From NCBI GenBank assembly GCA_964445775.1, contig CAYUMH010000069.1:1-23355 (forward strand): 23,355 nt of DNA, read 5' to 3'. Source of the DNA: Terrimonas sp964445775 (lineage in GTDB: Bacteria > Bacteroidota > Bacteroidia > Chitinophagales > Chitinophagaceae). Of the stretch, positions 1 through 10,100 are shown piece by piece. The position numbers were made by a program, and so were the translations under genes. Every line of letters begins with the position of its first letter. Position 1 is the first letter of the stretch. The notes below the pieces were generated by a model, which saw only the letters and a program-made list of their open reading frames with translations, made no database searches and was not told where the DNA came from.

Positions 1-63
1 AGTGCGCAGGTTTTTTTTGACAGCAAAAGGGACACGCCCAAATAGTCTACTGAATACAATCAT
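1..63 (-). CDS. Possible 5' end of a gene running off the left edge (partial)
   Basis: An ATG at 63 on the minus strand opens a frame of 21 codons with no stop before the window edge (MIVFSRLFGRVPFAVKKNLR and one more residue). It lies 37 bp downstream of the susD stop and in the same direction, where the next gene of a SusCD operon (often a lipoprotein or a hydrolase) would be expected. The fragment is mixed hydrophobic/basic and could be the start of a signal peptide, but it is too short to recognise. It may equally be a chance open frame. Confidence 0.3.
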   Translation of the reverse strand, partial: MIVFSRLFGRVPFAVKKNLRT

Positions 64-100
64 TATAATACAGCGTTATGATAAAATAATGTAGCCTGGT

Positions 101-1612
101 TTAATAACCCGGGTTTTGATCGGATGGTTTTAAAGAACGGTTAAATTCAAACTCACGTGACGAAATAGGTAACAGTAAGTTTTTGTCAGTGATATAAGGC
201 GCTGCATCCGGGTTATAGGTTTTTGTTTGTTGTATCAGCTTGCCTGTACGTTTTAAATCGCACCAGCGCCAGCCTTCAAAGCCCAGTTCACGCATACGTT
301 CTTTTAAAAGCTCATCGCGTAATTCCTGCTGGCTGGGCGTATGTCCCAATACGGTTTCCCAATTGGGAAGGGTAGCCCGGTTCCTGATCTTGTTTAAGAA
401 GGGCAGGGCTGTTCCGGTTTCACCGTTTTCGTTCAATGCCTCGGCATACATGAGTATGGCATCGGCATAACGCAGGTAGTATAAATTGCGGGAGGACAGG
501 CCGCTGTTAATGGATTTATCTTTTGTGATGTCAAATTTTTTAACATGCGGTTTGGTTACATCGGCCCACCACCAGTAATCCACTTCATTACCATTGGCAT
601 CGTAAAATTTATAACGGATGGATGCATCACGGCGGGCATCATTGGTCTCAAAGCTATTGCTGTAATAATCGGTAGGGATCACTACATGACCGCCACCGCC
701 GGGATAGGTATTGGCAATATGCCAGCCGCCCAGGGTGTTGGCATGACCGGTGGTATTATTGTTTTCGTTGCTGAACTGCACTTCCAGTAAGGATTCTATA
801 TTGTTTTCTTTTTCTTCATCAAACAGATCGGCATAGATGGGTAACAGGGCAACATTGGTTGCCGTCATCAGCGGCTGTAAAGTGGTTTTGGCATTTGGAT
901 AATCTTTCAGGGTGAGGTATACTTTGCCTAACAGGGTAGCTGCTGCCTCCTTGTTGGTATGCCCCACAGCTGCCGTGCCTTTCGCTTTTAAATGTTCGGC
1001 TGCAAATTTCAGGTCATCAATAATTAATGCATATACCTCGTCAGCACTGCTCCGTTGTTTACCACCGTTGGCATCGGCAGCGGCATCTGTTGCTTCGGTA
1101 GGCAGCGGAACGCCGCCAAAGAATTGTACCAGCCTGAAATAAAATACGGCCCGGAAGAATTTTGCCTCGGCCAGCAGTTCATTTTTTACCGCATCGGATG
1201 CAGAAGAAGAGGGGATGAATTTAATGGCTACATTGGCATTGGTGATGCCTTTGTAACAGGCGCTCCACAAGCCCTGTACCAACTGGTTTTGCGCGGTTAA
1301 TAAGCTGTTGTAACTGTTAATACCATCGTAGTGCTGCCAGTAGCCGCCCCAGGTAGGTACAAAGGAACTGGTCTTGCCTTCGTCGGTACCCACAATACCC
1401 ACAAAGTAATAATCGCCGCTGTTCAGTTCCATAAATTTCCGGTAAATACCGGTAATGCCGGAACGGGAACCATTCTCATCCTTATACACTTCTTCGGGCG
1501 ATAAAAAAGTTTCGGGTGTGAATTGCAGGTCTTTTTTACAGGCGGTAAATAACAGGCCTGTAAACAAAGCAGCGCTTATTGGGATATGTTTAAATAATTT
1601 TATGGTAAGCAT
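101..1612 (-). CDS. SusD/RagB-family nutrient-binding outer-membrane lipoprotein
   Basis: The 503-residue protein is a surface lipoprotein that caps a SusC-type TonB-dependent transporter and binds its substrate. It starts with a lipoprotein signal ending in LLFTAC, so Cys25 would be lipidated; the next residues (KKDLQ) are charged. The length suits the family. The C-terminal region has the usual SusD signatures: a KERMRELGFEGWRWCDLKR stretch at about residues 437-455 and a C-terminal SLKPSDQNPGY. The start is 18 bp after the susC stop, so the two genes are almost certainly co-transcribed. The substrate cannot be read from the sequence; no polysaccharide-degrading enzyme is visible next to it, so it could serve glycans, peptides or other oligomers. 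Confidence 0.95.
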   Translation of the reverse strand: MLTIKLFKHIPISAALFTGLLFTACKKDLQFTPETFLSPEEVYKDENGSRSGITGIYRKFMELNSGDYYFVGIVGTDEGKTSSFVPTWGGYWQHYDGINSYNSLLTAQNQLVQGLWSACYKGITNANVAIKFIPSSSASDAVKNELLAEAKFFRAVFYFRLVQFFGGVPLPTEATDAAADANGGKQRSSADEVYALIIDDLKFAAEHLKAKGTAAVGHTNKEAAATLLGKVYLTLKDYPNAKTTLQPLMTATNVALLPIYADLFDEEKENNIESLLEVQFSNENNNTTGHANTLGGWHIANTYPGGGGHVVIPTDYYSNSFETNDARRDASIRYKFYDANGNEVDYWWWADVTKPHVKKFDITKDKSINSGLSSRNLYYLRYADAILMYAEALNENGETGTALPFLNKIRNRATLPNWETVLGHTPSQQELRDELLKERMRELGFEGWRWCDLKRTGKLIQQTKTYNPDAAPYITDKNLLLPISSREFEFNRSLKPSDQNPGY

Positions 1613-1630
1613 AATGCGTTGTTTTAATAA

Positions 1631-4600
1631 TTAAAAGCTTAATTGAATGCCCAGCAGGAAAGTACGGTAACGCGGGTAGATATCGTATTGGTTGGCACCG
1701 ATCTCCGGATCAACACCTTTGTATTTGGTGAACAAAAACGGCTCAACTACCTGGGTATAGGCCCGCAGGGAATTGATCTTTGCTTTGGCTAATAATTTGG
1801 AAGGGAAGTCGTATGCCAGTGTGATATTCCGGATACGGATAAAGTCGCCTTTTTGCACCATAAAGCTGGAAGTGCCGCCAGGTAAGCCTCTCAGCGAACG
1901 GCCGAATTGGTTGGGGCGGGGAACATCGGTATTGGTATTCTCCGGTGTCCAGTAGTTCATGCCCTCTTTAATGGTACGGGTAGCTGTACGGCTGGAATAG
2001 TATAAATAATCCTGGTAAGCTTTATTATTAATATCATGTCCGTATGTGTAGTTAGCAAATACAGTCATGGATATTTGTTTGTAACGCACATAGTTCCAGA
2101 TACCGCCCCAGCCTTTGGGTATGGTACGGCCCACAATGGTACGGTCGTACTGGTTAATGATGCCGTTTTTATCCAGGTCAACCACGCGTACATCACCGGG
2201 ACGGGCATCGGGGTTTAAAGAGAAGTTATCACCTTCCTGGTAAAGGCCATCATAGATATAATCGACAATTAAACTGTTAGGCGCTTCACCCACTTTCAGG
2301 TAAGGGCTTAATGAATCCACACCGGGCAATAATTTCCTGATCTCTGTTTTATATTTTGACCAGTTAATGTCCAGCTGCCAGTCAAAGTTTTGTGTTTTAA
2401 TAACGGATGCTTTAAAACCAAGATCAATACCGGCTGTATTCATTTTAGCCACATTGATCCACTTGAAATCAAAGCCCTGTGAAGGTGCCAGGTAGTTTTG
2501 CAGCAGCAGGTCACGGATATCTTTATTATAATAATCGAAAGTCAGTTGCAGGCGTGAATTATATAAAGCCAGGTCAAAGCCTACATTGAACTGGTTTTGA
2601 CTGGACCATTTTAAAAAGGGATTACCTTCCTGGCCGGTGCCTAACTGGAAGCCGGCTGTCTGTGTATTACCGTTAAAGGGATAGGCACCCGGGATCATTT
2701 GCATGAAGATGGCATCAATAGGAATATCCTGGTTACCCACGGTACCATAACCAATGCGTATTTTGGCATCGCTGATCACCGAACGGGTTTTTAAACCGAT
2801 AAAAGGCTCATCAATAATACGCCAGGCCGCACTTACCGAGGGGAAATAACCATATATATTCTCCGGGCCAAAACGGGAAGATCCGTCGCGGCGTATAGTG
2901 CCGTTAAGGATATAACGGTTTTTAAATTTATAGATCACACGGGCTAACAGCGAGCCTACGGACCATACATCATAATCGCTGGCAATAACATCCCTGTTAC
3001 TGGCCAGGCTCATGTTTTTATACGTTAATTTATCGGTAGGGAAGCCGGATGCTTCTTCGAAATTCCACTCCTGCCGGCGTTTCTGGTAAGTAGCACCTGC
3101 CAGCACATCAAAAGCATGATCGGTACCCAGGTTAAAATTATAGGCCAGGGTGTTTTCCCATAAATAATCGCGCCAGCCGAAGTTCTGTACCTTGGCAATA
3201 CCTTTTTTACCAAAGCCGGTGCTGGTGGTGCGGGGATAGTATTCAAAGCGCTGGTTTCTGTACACATCAATACCAAAGCTGCTGCGGAATAAGAGGTTCT
3301 TTAAAATTTTGTATTCGGCGTATATATTCCCGATAAAACGGTCATCCACATTTTGCTGGGGGGCCAGTGTAAGTGTAACCGGGTTATTGAATAGTAAATT
3401 ACCGCTGCTGGGATCGATATTGGCCGAAGGGTTACCTAAGGAATCGTAAATAGACATCAGGGGGCTGATGGTTACGGCCGTATAAAAAGCTTCATTACTT
3501 ACCTGGTTGTTTTTTATATGCGAATAGTTGGAGTTAATGCCCACTTTTAATTTGGTACTTACTTCCGACTCCATATTGGCTTTAACGGAGATACGCTCAA
3601 AGTTGGAGCCTTTGATAATACCATCCTGGTTAAGGTAGTTGCCGCTTAAATAGAATTTGTTTTTACCAAAGCCGTTAGAGACACTGAGGGTGTGACTTTG
3701 CTGTGGTGCTACGTGGGTAATGGCACCAACCCAGTCGGTCCAGTGCCCTGCAGCCATATTGCGGCGTTCATCACCATTAAATAAAATGGTATCCAGGTCG
3801 GGTGTCATGGGCCAGGCAACAGGATCCTCATCGCTTAAACCCTTGCGGCGCAGGTGTACATAATCATCAATATTATCTACAAAATTATAGGTGTTGATCC
3901 TTTTCTGCAGGCCATAGTAAGCATCATAACTTACGGTGGTTTTACCGGCACTGGCCCTGCGGGTGGTAATAATGATAACCCCTTCGGCTGCCCTTGAACC
4001 ATAAATAGCGGCTGCGGATGCATCTTTTAATACATCAATGGATTCAATATCGTTGGGGTTGATCTCCCTGATATCATAAGAAACGATATTGCCGTCCACT
4101 ACATAAATAGGTCCGGAGCTTTCATTAATGGCATTCACGCCCCGTATTCTTACATTAGTACCTGCGCCTGGCTGGTGACCGGCGGAAGTAACCTGCATAC
4201 CCGGTATGCGTGCCTGTAAAGCGCTGTTGATATTGGTAACGGGCAGCTCCCTTAACTCCTTGCCGGAGATGGACGAAATAGCGCTGGTAACATCTTTTTT
4301 CTTTTGTTTACCATAACCAATCACCACCACATCATCAAGAGAACCCGCATCACGGGATAATAATATCTCGATATTGGTATCGGTTGGTAAAATGGTTACG
4401 CTTTTGGAGACGTACCCCACGTAACTGACGATGACAATGGTTTTTTCTTCTATGGTAATGCTGAAATTGCCCTGGTCGTCGGTGGTCACGGCATTGGACT
4501 TGCCAACGGGACTGATGGATGCAGGACTTAAAGGGGTTTTGGTTTCGGCATCGAGTACCTTACCCTTTATGGTTTTTGACTGTGCGGCAACATGCAGCAG

Positions 4601-4642
4601 CAGGCTTAACATCATGCCGGTTAACAGCAGGATCTTTTTCAT
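1631..4642 (-). CDS. SusC/RagA-family TonB-linked outer-membrane transporter
   Basis: A 1003-residue TonB-dependent beta-barrel that imports oligomers through the outer membrane using TonB energy. I start it at the ATG at 4642 (MKKILLLTGMMLSLLLHVAAQ), because this gives a clean signal peptide cleaved after AAQ at residue 21; an in-frame ATG at 4678 would only add 12 residues ahead of it. After the signal comes a carboxypeptidase-D-regulatory-like domain (about 23-97, with TIKGKVLDAETKTPL), a DDVVVIGYGKQKKKDVT TonB-box/plug junction (103-119), and the plug with NVRIRGVNAIN and the IESIDVLKDASAAAIYGSRA signature. The rest is barrel, ending in the aromatic terminus FLLGIQLSF typical of outer-membrane proteins. 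It is the first gene of the pair with susD and is divergent from an AraC-type regulator. The N-terminal domain lacks a STN module, so sigma/anti-sigma signalling is not suggested. Confidence 0.96.
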   Translation of the reverse strand: MKKILLLTGMMLSLLLHVAAQSKTIKGKVLDAETKTPLSPASISPVGKSNAVTTDDQGNFSITIEEKTIVIVSYVGYVSKSVTILPTDTNIEILLSRDAGSLDDVVVIGYGKQKKKDVTSAISSISGKELRELPVTNINSALQARIPGMQVTSAGHQPGAGTNVRIRGVNAINESSGPIYVVDGNIVSYDIREINPNDIESIDVLKDASAAAIYGSRAAEGVIIITTRRASAGKTTVSYDAYYGLQKRINTYNFVDNIDDYVHLRRKGLSDEDPVAWPMTPDLDTILFNGDERRNMAAGHWTDWVGAITHVAPQQSHTLSVSNGFGKNKFYLSGNYLNQDGIIKGSNFERISVKANMESEVSTKLKVGINSNYSHIKNNQVSNEAFYTAVTISPLMSIYDSLGNPSANIDPSSGNLLFNNPVTLTLAPQQNVDDRFIGNIYAEYKILKNLLFRSSFGIDVYRNQRFEYYPRTTSTGFGKKGIAKVQNFGWRDYLWENTLAYNFNLGTDHAFDVLAGATYQKRRQEWNFEEASGFPTDKLTYKNMSLASNRDVIASDYDVWSVGSLLARVIYKFKNRYILNGTIRRDGSSRFGPENIYGYFPSVSAAWRIIDEPFIGLKTRSVISDAKIRIGYGTVGNQDIPIDAIFMQMIPGAYPFNGNTQTAGFQLGTGQEGNPFLKWSSQNQFNVGFDLALYNSRLQLTFDYYNKDIRDLLLQNYLAPSQGFDFKWINVAKMNTAGIDLGFKASVIKTQNFDWQLDINWSKYKTEIRKLLPGVDSLSPYLKVGEAPNSLIVDYIYDGLYQEGDNFSLNPDARPGDVRVVDLDKNGIINQYDRTIVGRTIPKGWGGIWNYVRYKQISMTVFANYTYGHDINNKAYQDYLYYSSRTATRTIKEGMNYWTPENTNTDVPRPNQFGRSLRGLPGGTSSFMVQKGDFIRIRNITLAYDFPSKLLAKAKINSLRAYTQVVEPFLFTKYKGVDPEIGANQYDIYPRYRTFLLGIQLSF

Positions 4643-4795
4643 GGCAATCGTTTTACTCATTTGTAGTATGGTTGACAAGCTAATTAAGAAACCAAATGTC
4701 GATCAAAGAATAACCAAACAGAATAGCGATTTTTACGAAAATGATGGATTATTTTATGGTTTCCCTAAATTGCAGCACCGGATAAATTGTTTGCC

Positions 4796-5701
4796 ATGAA
4801 ATTAACGATCAAAAAAAGAGCGGGCTTTGACGGGCAGCGTTTAATTGTGGTGCCTAAAAAGATCGGCACCGATTTTTTAACCAAAGACCCGATTACCAAA
4901 CATATCTATATCACCGATATAGGGTATTATCCCAAGGCGCATCATCATTATGTTGACCGTACCCAGGGTGTGGCACAGCATATTATTATATACTGTGTGG
5001 AAGGTGAGGGCTGGGTGAGCCTGGATAAAAAAAGAGTGAATATTTCGCCTTCACAGTTTATTGTGATCCCCGCCAATAAAGCGCATAAATATGGTGCGGA
5101 CGAAAATAATCCATGGACAATTTACTGGGTACATTTTAAAGGACATATTTCAGATTATGTGGTAGGACTATTGCAACAGCATCTGCAGAATTACCGTCCG
5201 CATATCAGCTATAACGAAAACAGGATAAAGCTGTTTGAAGAAATATATAATAACCTGGCCAACGGTTACAGCAGTGATAATTTACGGTATGTGAATATGA
5301 CCTTTTATCATTTCCTGTCATCGCTGATCTACGAGGACAAGTTTAACAACAATGCGGCTACTACGGTTGCCAACCCGGTTAATATTACTATTAAATACAT
5401 GCAAAGTAAGATCCATGAGCTGATCACTTTGCAGGAGCTGGCCCAGGCTGTTAACCTGTCCGTTTCTTATTTCTCCGCTTTATTCCGGCAGCAGACCGGT
5501 TATTCACCTATTGAGTATTTTAACCACTTAAAAGTACAGGAAGCCTGCCAGTATTTATCCTTCAGCACCCTGTCGGTAAAGGAGATGGCTGCCAAACTGG
5601 GTATAGAAGACCAGTACTACTTTTCAAGGATGTTCTCCAAATTAATGGGTATGTCGCCTACGGAATACAGGAAAAAGAATGGAGCGATGGCAGGGGGGTA
5701 A
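4796..5701 (+). CDS. AraC-family transcriptional regulator with cupin sensor domain
   Basis: A 301-residue cytoplasmic regulator. The N-terminal half is an AraC-type cupin ligand-binding domain (about residues 40-115; His-rich KAHHHYVDR, then YCVEGEGWVSLDKKRVNISP and a VIPANKAHKYG turn). The C-terminal ~100 residues form the double helix-turn-helix: ITLQELAQAVNLSVSYFSAL is the first HTH and LSVKEMAAKLGIEDQYYFSR the second, with GMSPTEYRKKN at the end. The ATG at 4796 is preferred; a TTG three codons upstream is open but has no support. It is transcribed away from susC, with about 150 bp between the starts, and most likely activates the susCD operon on sensing its substrate. The shared intergenic region should hold its operator, but I could not pick out a site with confidence. 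Confidence 0.9.
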   Translation: MKLTIKKRAGFDGQRLIVVPKKIGTDFLTKDPITKHIYITDIGYYPKAHHHYVDRTQGVAQHIIIYCVEGEGWVSLDKKRVNISPSQFIVIPANKAHKYGADENNPWTIYWVHFKGHISDYVVGLLQQHLQNYRPHISYNENRIKLFEEIYNNLANGYSSDNLRYVNMTFYHFLSSLIYEDKFNNNAATTVANPVNITIKYMQSKIHELITLQELAQAVNLSVSYFSALFRQQTGYSPIEYFNHLKVQEACQYLSFSTLSVKEMAAKLGIEDQYYFSRMFSKLMGMSPTEYRKKNGAMAGG

Positions 5702-5704
5702 TCA

Positions 5705-5753
5705 GACAATGGACAAATGACAAGTGACAGTTGAGAATGGACAAGTGACAATG
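5705..5753 (+). repeat. Heptamer tandem repeat block A (7 units, GACAAGT-type)
   Basis: Seven consecutive degenerate 7-bp units directly after the AraC-gene stop: GACAATG, GACAAAT, GACAAGT, GACAGTT, GAGAATG, GACAAGT, GACAATG. The GA(C)A core is kept while the last three bases vary. A related block in opposite orientation lies at 7028-7076; 5726-5750 matches the reverse complement of 7038-7062 at 24 of 25 positions. Confidence 0.9.
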
Positions 5754-5844
5754 AGCAGGTAAGTATGAAGGGTTGGTGAGCGGAGATTGTATCCGACCCT
5801 GAAGCATGAATCATGTTATGTTTTTCGTTTGTAACTACCAGGTA

Positions 5845-6840
5845 TTAGGGCTTATCCCAATAGGTGTTTACAATATGTTTTAATATACCGGTATATGATT
5901 TTAAATGTACAGGCTGACTAAAAGTATAGAACTGGTCGTGGGTAGTATGAAAACCCATATAAAAAAGCCAAAACCCCAGCGAAAGATAAGGTACTGCTGC
6001 TAATTCCTGTTCACTAACAGCACGTTTTTCCCTGTATCCTGTAAGGAACATATGATAAGCGTTATCGGCTGCCTGCTGGGTCATCCGGCCGGTATATACA
6101 TCTAAAGCCAGGTGTTGCCAAAAGGTCATTATATCATTAACCAGCCAGCCATAACCCATAAAATCAAAGTCGAAAAAGGTAACGGCATCATCCTGAAAGT
6201 GGAAATTTTTCGGAAGAAAATCAAAGTGGCAATATCCTTCGGAAAACGCGGATGCAGGAAATTGCGATAATTTTTCAGCCGCATGCGCTGCTACCTCTTT
6301 TAACCAGGCATAGTCTTCCGGATTTTGTGCAAAGGGGTGCTTGAGCTTTTCTAAAGGCTTGAAAAGGGTGGTGTCAGAATCGAAACGCCACCTGGCATCA
6401 CCTGATTTGATGGTAGAAGATACAGTATGAAAACGAGCCATTTCATGGCCAAGGTTGCGCAGTTGTGTTTCATTCAATAACCTGACCACTTCACCGGGCG
6501 CATAGCTAAACAGCACTGCGTATCTTTCTCCTTCAGCAGCTTCCAGTGTGATTATTGTCTCTCCGGAAATATCAGCAACGGGATATGATACCGATACACC
6601 GGCCTGTTTCAGGGCCTGTAATAACTGCACTTCCTCTTTTATTTGTGGCAAACTTCTGTGGGTAGTACGGTAGACCCTCAGTATAAAACGGGTTTCCGGT
6701 GTTGTTACCAGGTAAGTATCGCCCACGCCCCGGACCAGGAATTTGCATTGGACATTTTCCAACGGGTATTTTTCTGAGATGAATGCGGCTAATGCCAGCG
6801 GGCAAAGGGTAGAATAAGTAGCCGGGAAAACAGATTTCAT
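5845..6840 (-). CDS. APH/RdoA-type aminoglycoside/homoserine-kinase-like phosphotransferase
   Basis: A 331-residue cytoplasmic kinase-fold enzyme of the choline/aminoglycoside/homoserine kinase II/SrkA group. The catalytic loop is CHFDFLPKNF, with His205, Asp207 and Asn212 matching the family HxDxxxxN pattern, followed by the metal-binding FFDFDF (Asp224/Asp226), which stands where DFD/DFE is expected. The N-lobe has RFILRVYR (52-59) for the nucleotide pocket and a LGHEMARFH helix at about 130-138. The substrate (small alcohol, amino acid, aminoglycoside or protein) is not deducible; homoserine-kinase-II-like or SrkA-like are the nearest guesses. It is a single-gene unit, convergent with the AraC gene and divergent from the amidohydrolase gene, bracketed by heptamer repeats in inverted orientation. 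Confidence 0.8.
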   Translation of the reverse strand: MKSVFPATYSTLCPLALAAFISEKYPLENVQCKFLVRGVGDTYLVTTPETRFILRVYRTTHRSLPQIKEEVQLLQALKQAGVSVSYPVADISGETIITLEAAEGERYAVLFSYAPGEVVRLLNETQLRNLGHEMARFHTVSSTIKSGDARWRFDSDTTLFKPLEKLKHPFAQNPEDYAWLKEVAAHAAEKLSQFPASAFSEGYCHFDFLPKNFHFQDDAVTFFDFDFMGYGWLVNDIMTFWQHLALDVYTGRMTQQAADNAYHMFLTGYREKRAVSEQELAAVPYLSLGFWLFYMGFHTTHDQFYTFSQPVHLKSYTGILKHIVNTYWDKP

Positions 6841-7027
6841 GTGGTAAAATTAACTGAATAGTTTATTTAGGGCCGGTTGTCTTTCCAACTTTACTCATCA
6901 TTCGTTGAATTCGTCTCTATAATAAATAATGTAGATGCTGTTGATGGCTATTGATAGCCTGTTATCCGTTATCTGTTGCATATTACCTGCTGCTTGGTAA
7001 TATCTTTTGGTTTTAATTATTCCTCTT

Positions 7028-7076
7028 AATTGTCAACTGTCACTTGTCCATTATCAACTGTCCATTGCCAGTTGTA
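7028..7076 (-). repeat. Heptamer tandem repeat block B (inverted relative to block A)
   Basis: Read on the plus strand the block is AATTGTC, AACTGTC, ACTTGTC, CATTATC, AACTGTC, CATTGCC, AGTTGTA, each 7 bp. On the minus strand these become GACAATT, GACAGTT, GACAAGT, GATAATG, GACAGTT and so on, the same unit family as block A at 5705-5753. It lies upstream of the first amidohydrolase gene, about 110 bp before its ATG. Confidence 0.88.
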
Positions 7077-7189
7077 TGCCGTTCATAAAATGTGGATTGT
7101 CTTCTGCGGCTAAATTCATACTTTTAAACTTTAACATTTCCGAAGGATTTCTGAAAAAAAGTAGTCTAATACGTAAAAAAAATCTGCAA

Positions 7190-10100
7190 ATGAGAAAAAT
7201 CAGTCCTCGCAGTAAGTTTTTCTTTGCCTTTCTAAACTTGCTGTTGATCCAGTTATCGATTGTTGCGCAACCCACGTTCCCCGAAAACGGCGTGAATGAT
7301 GCCCGTCATGGTTACTATGCATTTACCAATGCCACCATTGTTAAAGACGGAACTACTACCATTTCCAATGGTACGTTGGTTATTAAAGACGGTAAAATTG
7401 TACAGGTAGGGGCTGGTTTAGCTGCCCCGGCAGGCGCCGTAGTGGTAGACTGCAAGGGTAAGTTTATCTACCCTTCGTTAATTGATATTTATGCGGATTA
7501 TGGTATCCCCGCTGCCGAGAGACCCAGTATTGCAGGTGGTTTTGGCCGTACTGCCCAGATGGAAACCAATGTAAAAGGCCCTTATGGCTGGAACCAGGCA
7601 TTAAAAACGGAAACAGACGCTTACCGTGTTTTTGCTGTGGACGATGCCAAGGCCAAACAATTACGTGATGCCGGTTTTGGTACCGTACTTACCCATGTTA
7701 AAGATGGTATTGCCCGTGGTACCGGCGCCGTGGTAACACTGGCCAGCCAAAAGGAAAACCTGGTAATTGTAAAAGAAAAAGCTTCAGCCCATTACTCTTT
7801 CAGTAAAGGCACTTCTTCTCAAAGCTACCCCAGCTCCATGATGGGAACCATCGCTTTATTACGTCAAACCTTTATGGATGCGCAGTGGTATAAATCTAAC
7901 CCTGCCAGCGAAGGTTTAAATATTACCCTGAAATCCTGGAACGACAATTTAAGCCTGCCCCAGGTATTTGAAGCCAATGATAAATGGAATAACCTGCGTG
8001 CAGATAAGATCGGTGACGAATTTGGTGTACAATATATTATTAAAGCCGGTGGTAATGAATACCAGCGTATCCAGGATATGAAAGAGACCAATGCTTCTTT
8101 CATTGTACCCATCAACTTTCCCCAACCCCAGGATGTGGAAGACCCCAATGATGCGGCTTATGTATCATTAAGCGATATGAAACACTGGGAACTGGCGCCT
8201 ACCAATGCGGCCGCTTTTGAAAAAGCGGGTATCAACTTCGCATTGACTACGGCCGATCTGCGCAGCCCGGCCCAGTTCTGGAGCAGCCTGCAAAAATCTA
8301 TTCAATATGGCTTATCCGAAGCCAAGGCTATTGAAGCTTTAACTAAAACACCTGCCACTTTAATGGGTGTATATGATAAAGTAGGTAGCCTGGATGCCGG
8401 TAAGCTGGCAAATTTCCTGATCACTACCGGACCCCTGTTAAACGAAAAAACAAGTATTTTATATAACTACGTNNNNNNNNNNTACAGGGTATTAAATACG
8501 AGATCAAGCCAGATGTGTCGCAGATCACCGGCCTGTATAAAGTAGCCGTAACTACGCCTAATGGTGTAGAAAACTACAACTTAAAAGTAACCGGCACCAA
8601 TGCTGCCAGTTTATATGCCAAAGACACCCTGAATGCCCGTTTCAGCTTTGATGGCAAGCAGGTTAAATTAAATTTTGCACCGGCAGTTGCCCGTCAGCGT
8701 CCTGCTGGTGAAGGTGCACCGGGTGCAGGCGCTCCCCGTGGCGGTGGCCGCGGTGGTGCCCAGGAATTACCGGTTACCGCTACCAAATTATCCGGTTTTG
8801 TAAGTGGTGACGAGTGGAATGGTGTTGGTTCAGATTCTTTAGGCAATCCTTTAAGCTGGACTGCCTCCCTGGTAACCGCTGAAGCTCCCAAAGCAGATAC
8901 GGCTGCTAAAAGAGCCGCCGCCCCTGCCTTAGGCGCTCTTACTTTCCCGCTGGAGCCATTTGGCTGGACAGCAGATCAAAAACCAAAACAGGAAACGATC
9001 CTGATTAAAAACGCCACCGTTTGGACCAATGAGAAAGACGGGGTGTTGAAAAATGCCGATGTATTAATTAAGGACGGTAAGATTGCCGGTGTAGGTAAAA
9101 ACCTTGCCGCAGGCGGCGCCCGTGTAATTGACGGTACCGATAAACATGTTACTGCCGGTATTATTGATGAGCACTCGCATATTGCTGCCGCTTCTATTAA
9201 TGAAGGCGGACAAAGTGTAACTTCTGAAGTACGTATCGCCGATAACCTGAATCCTGATGATATCAATATCTATCGCCAGCTAAGCGGTGGTGTAACCACT
9301 TCACATATCTTACACGGATCGGCCAATGTAATTGGTGGCCAGACCCAGTTAATTAAATTACGCTGGGGTGTGAATGCCGAAGACCTGAAGTTTAAAAACT
9401 GGATCGGACAGATAAAATTTGCCCTGGGTGAAAACGTAAAACGTTCCAGCAGCACAACCGGTAATGTTCGTTACCCCGATACACGTATGGGTGTTGAGCA
9501 GGTACTGGAAGATGCATTTACCCGTGCCAAAGATTACCAGAAAGCCTGGGCCGCCTATAACAATGCAAAAGATAAAAAAACAAGGGTAGCGCCACGCCGC
9601 GATATTGAGCTGGAAGCCCTGGTTGAAATTTTAGAAGAGAAAAGATTTATTACCTGTCACTCCTATGTGCAAAGTGAAATTTTAGGTTCTATTGATATGG
9701 CCAATAAAATGGGTTATAAATACAATACGTTCACCCATATTTTAGAAGGGTATAAAGTAGCCGATAAAATGCTGGCGCATGGTTCCAATGCCTCCACTTT
9801 TGCCGACTGGTGGGCTTATAAAGTGGAAGTAGAAGATGCAATTCCTTACAATGCGGCTATTATGCAGAAAGTAGGTTTAAATGTTGCTATTAACTCGGAT
9901 GATGCCGAAATGGCCCGTCGTTTGAACCAGGAAGCTGCTAAAGTGGTAAAATACGGGGGCGTAACCGAGGAAGAAGCATTAAAAATGGTAACTTTAAATC
10001 CTGCCAAAATGTTACATGTAGATGACAGGGTAGGTAGTATTAAAGTAGGTAAAGAAGGTGATGTGGTGTTATGGAGCGATCATCCTTTGAGTATCTATGC

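Noticed and set aside
4643..4678. Upstream start of susC
   Set aside because: It would place 12 unlikely residues ahead of a clear signal peptide starting at 4642.
4787..4795. TTG start of the AraC-type regulator
   Set aside because: It adds only three residues and ATG at 4796 is the normal choice.
7007..7189. Upstream in-frame extension of the first amidohydrolase gene
   Set aside because: It runs through heptamer repeat block B, and the ATG at 7190 gives an immediate signal peptide.
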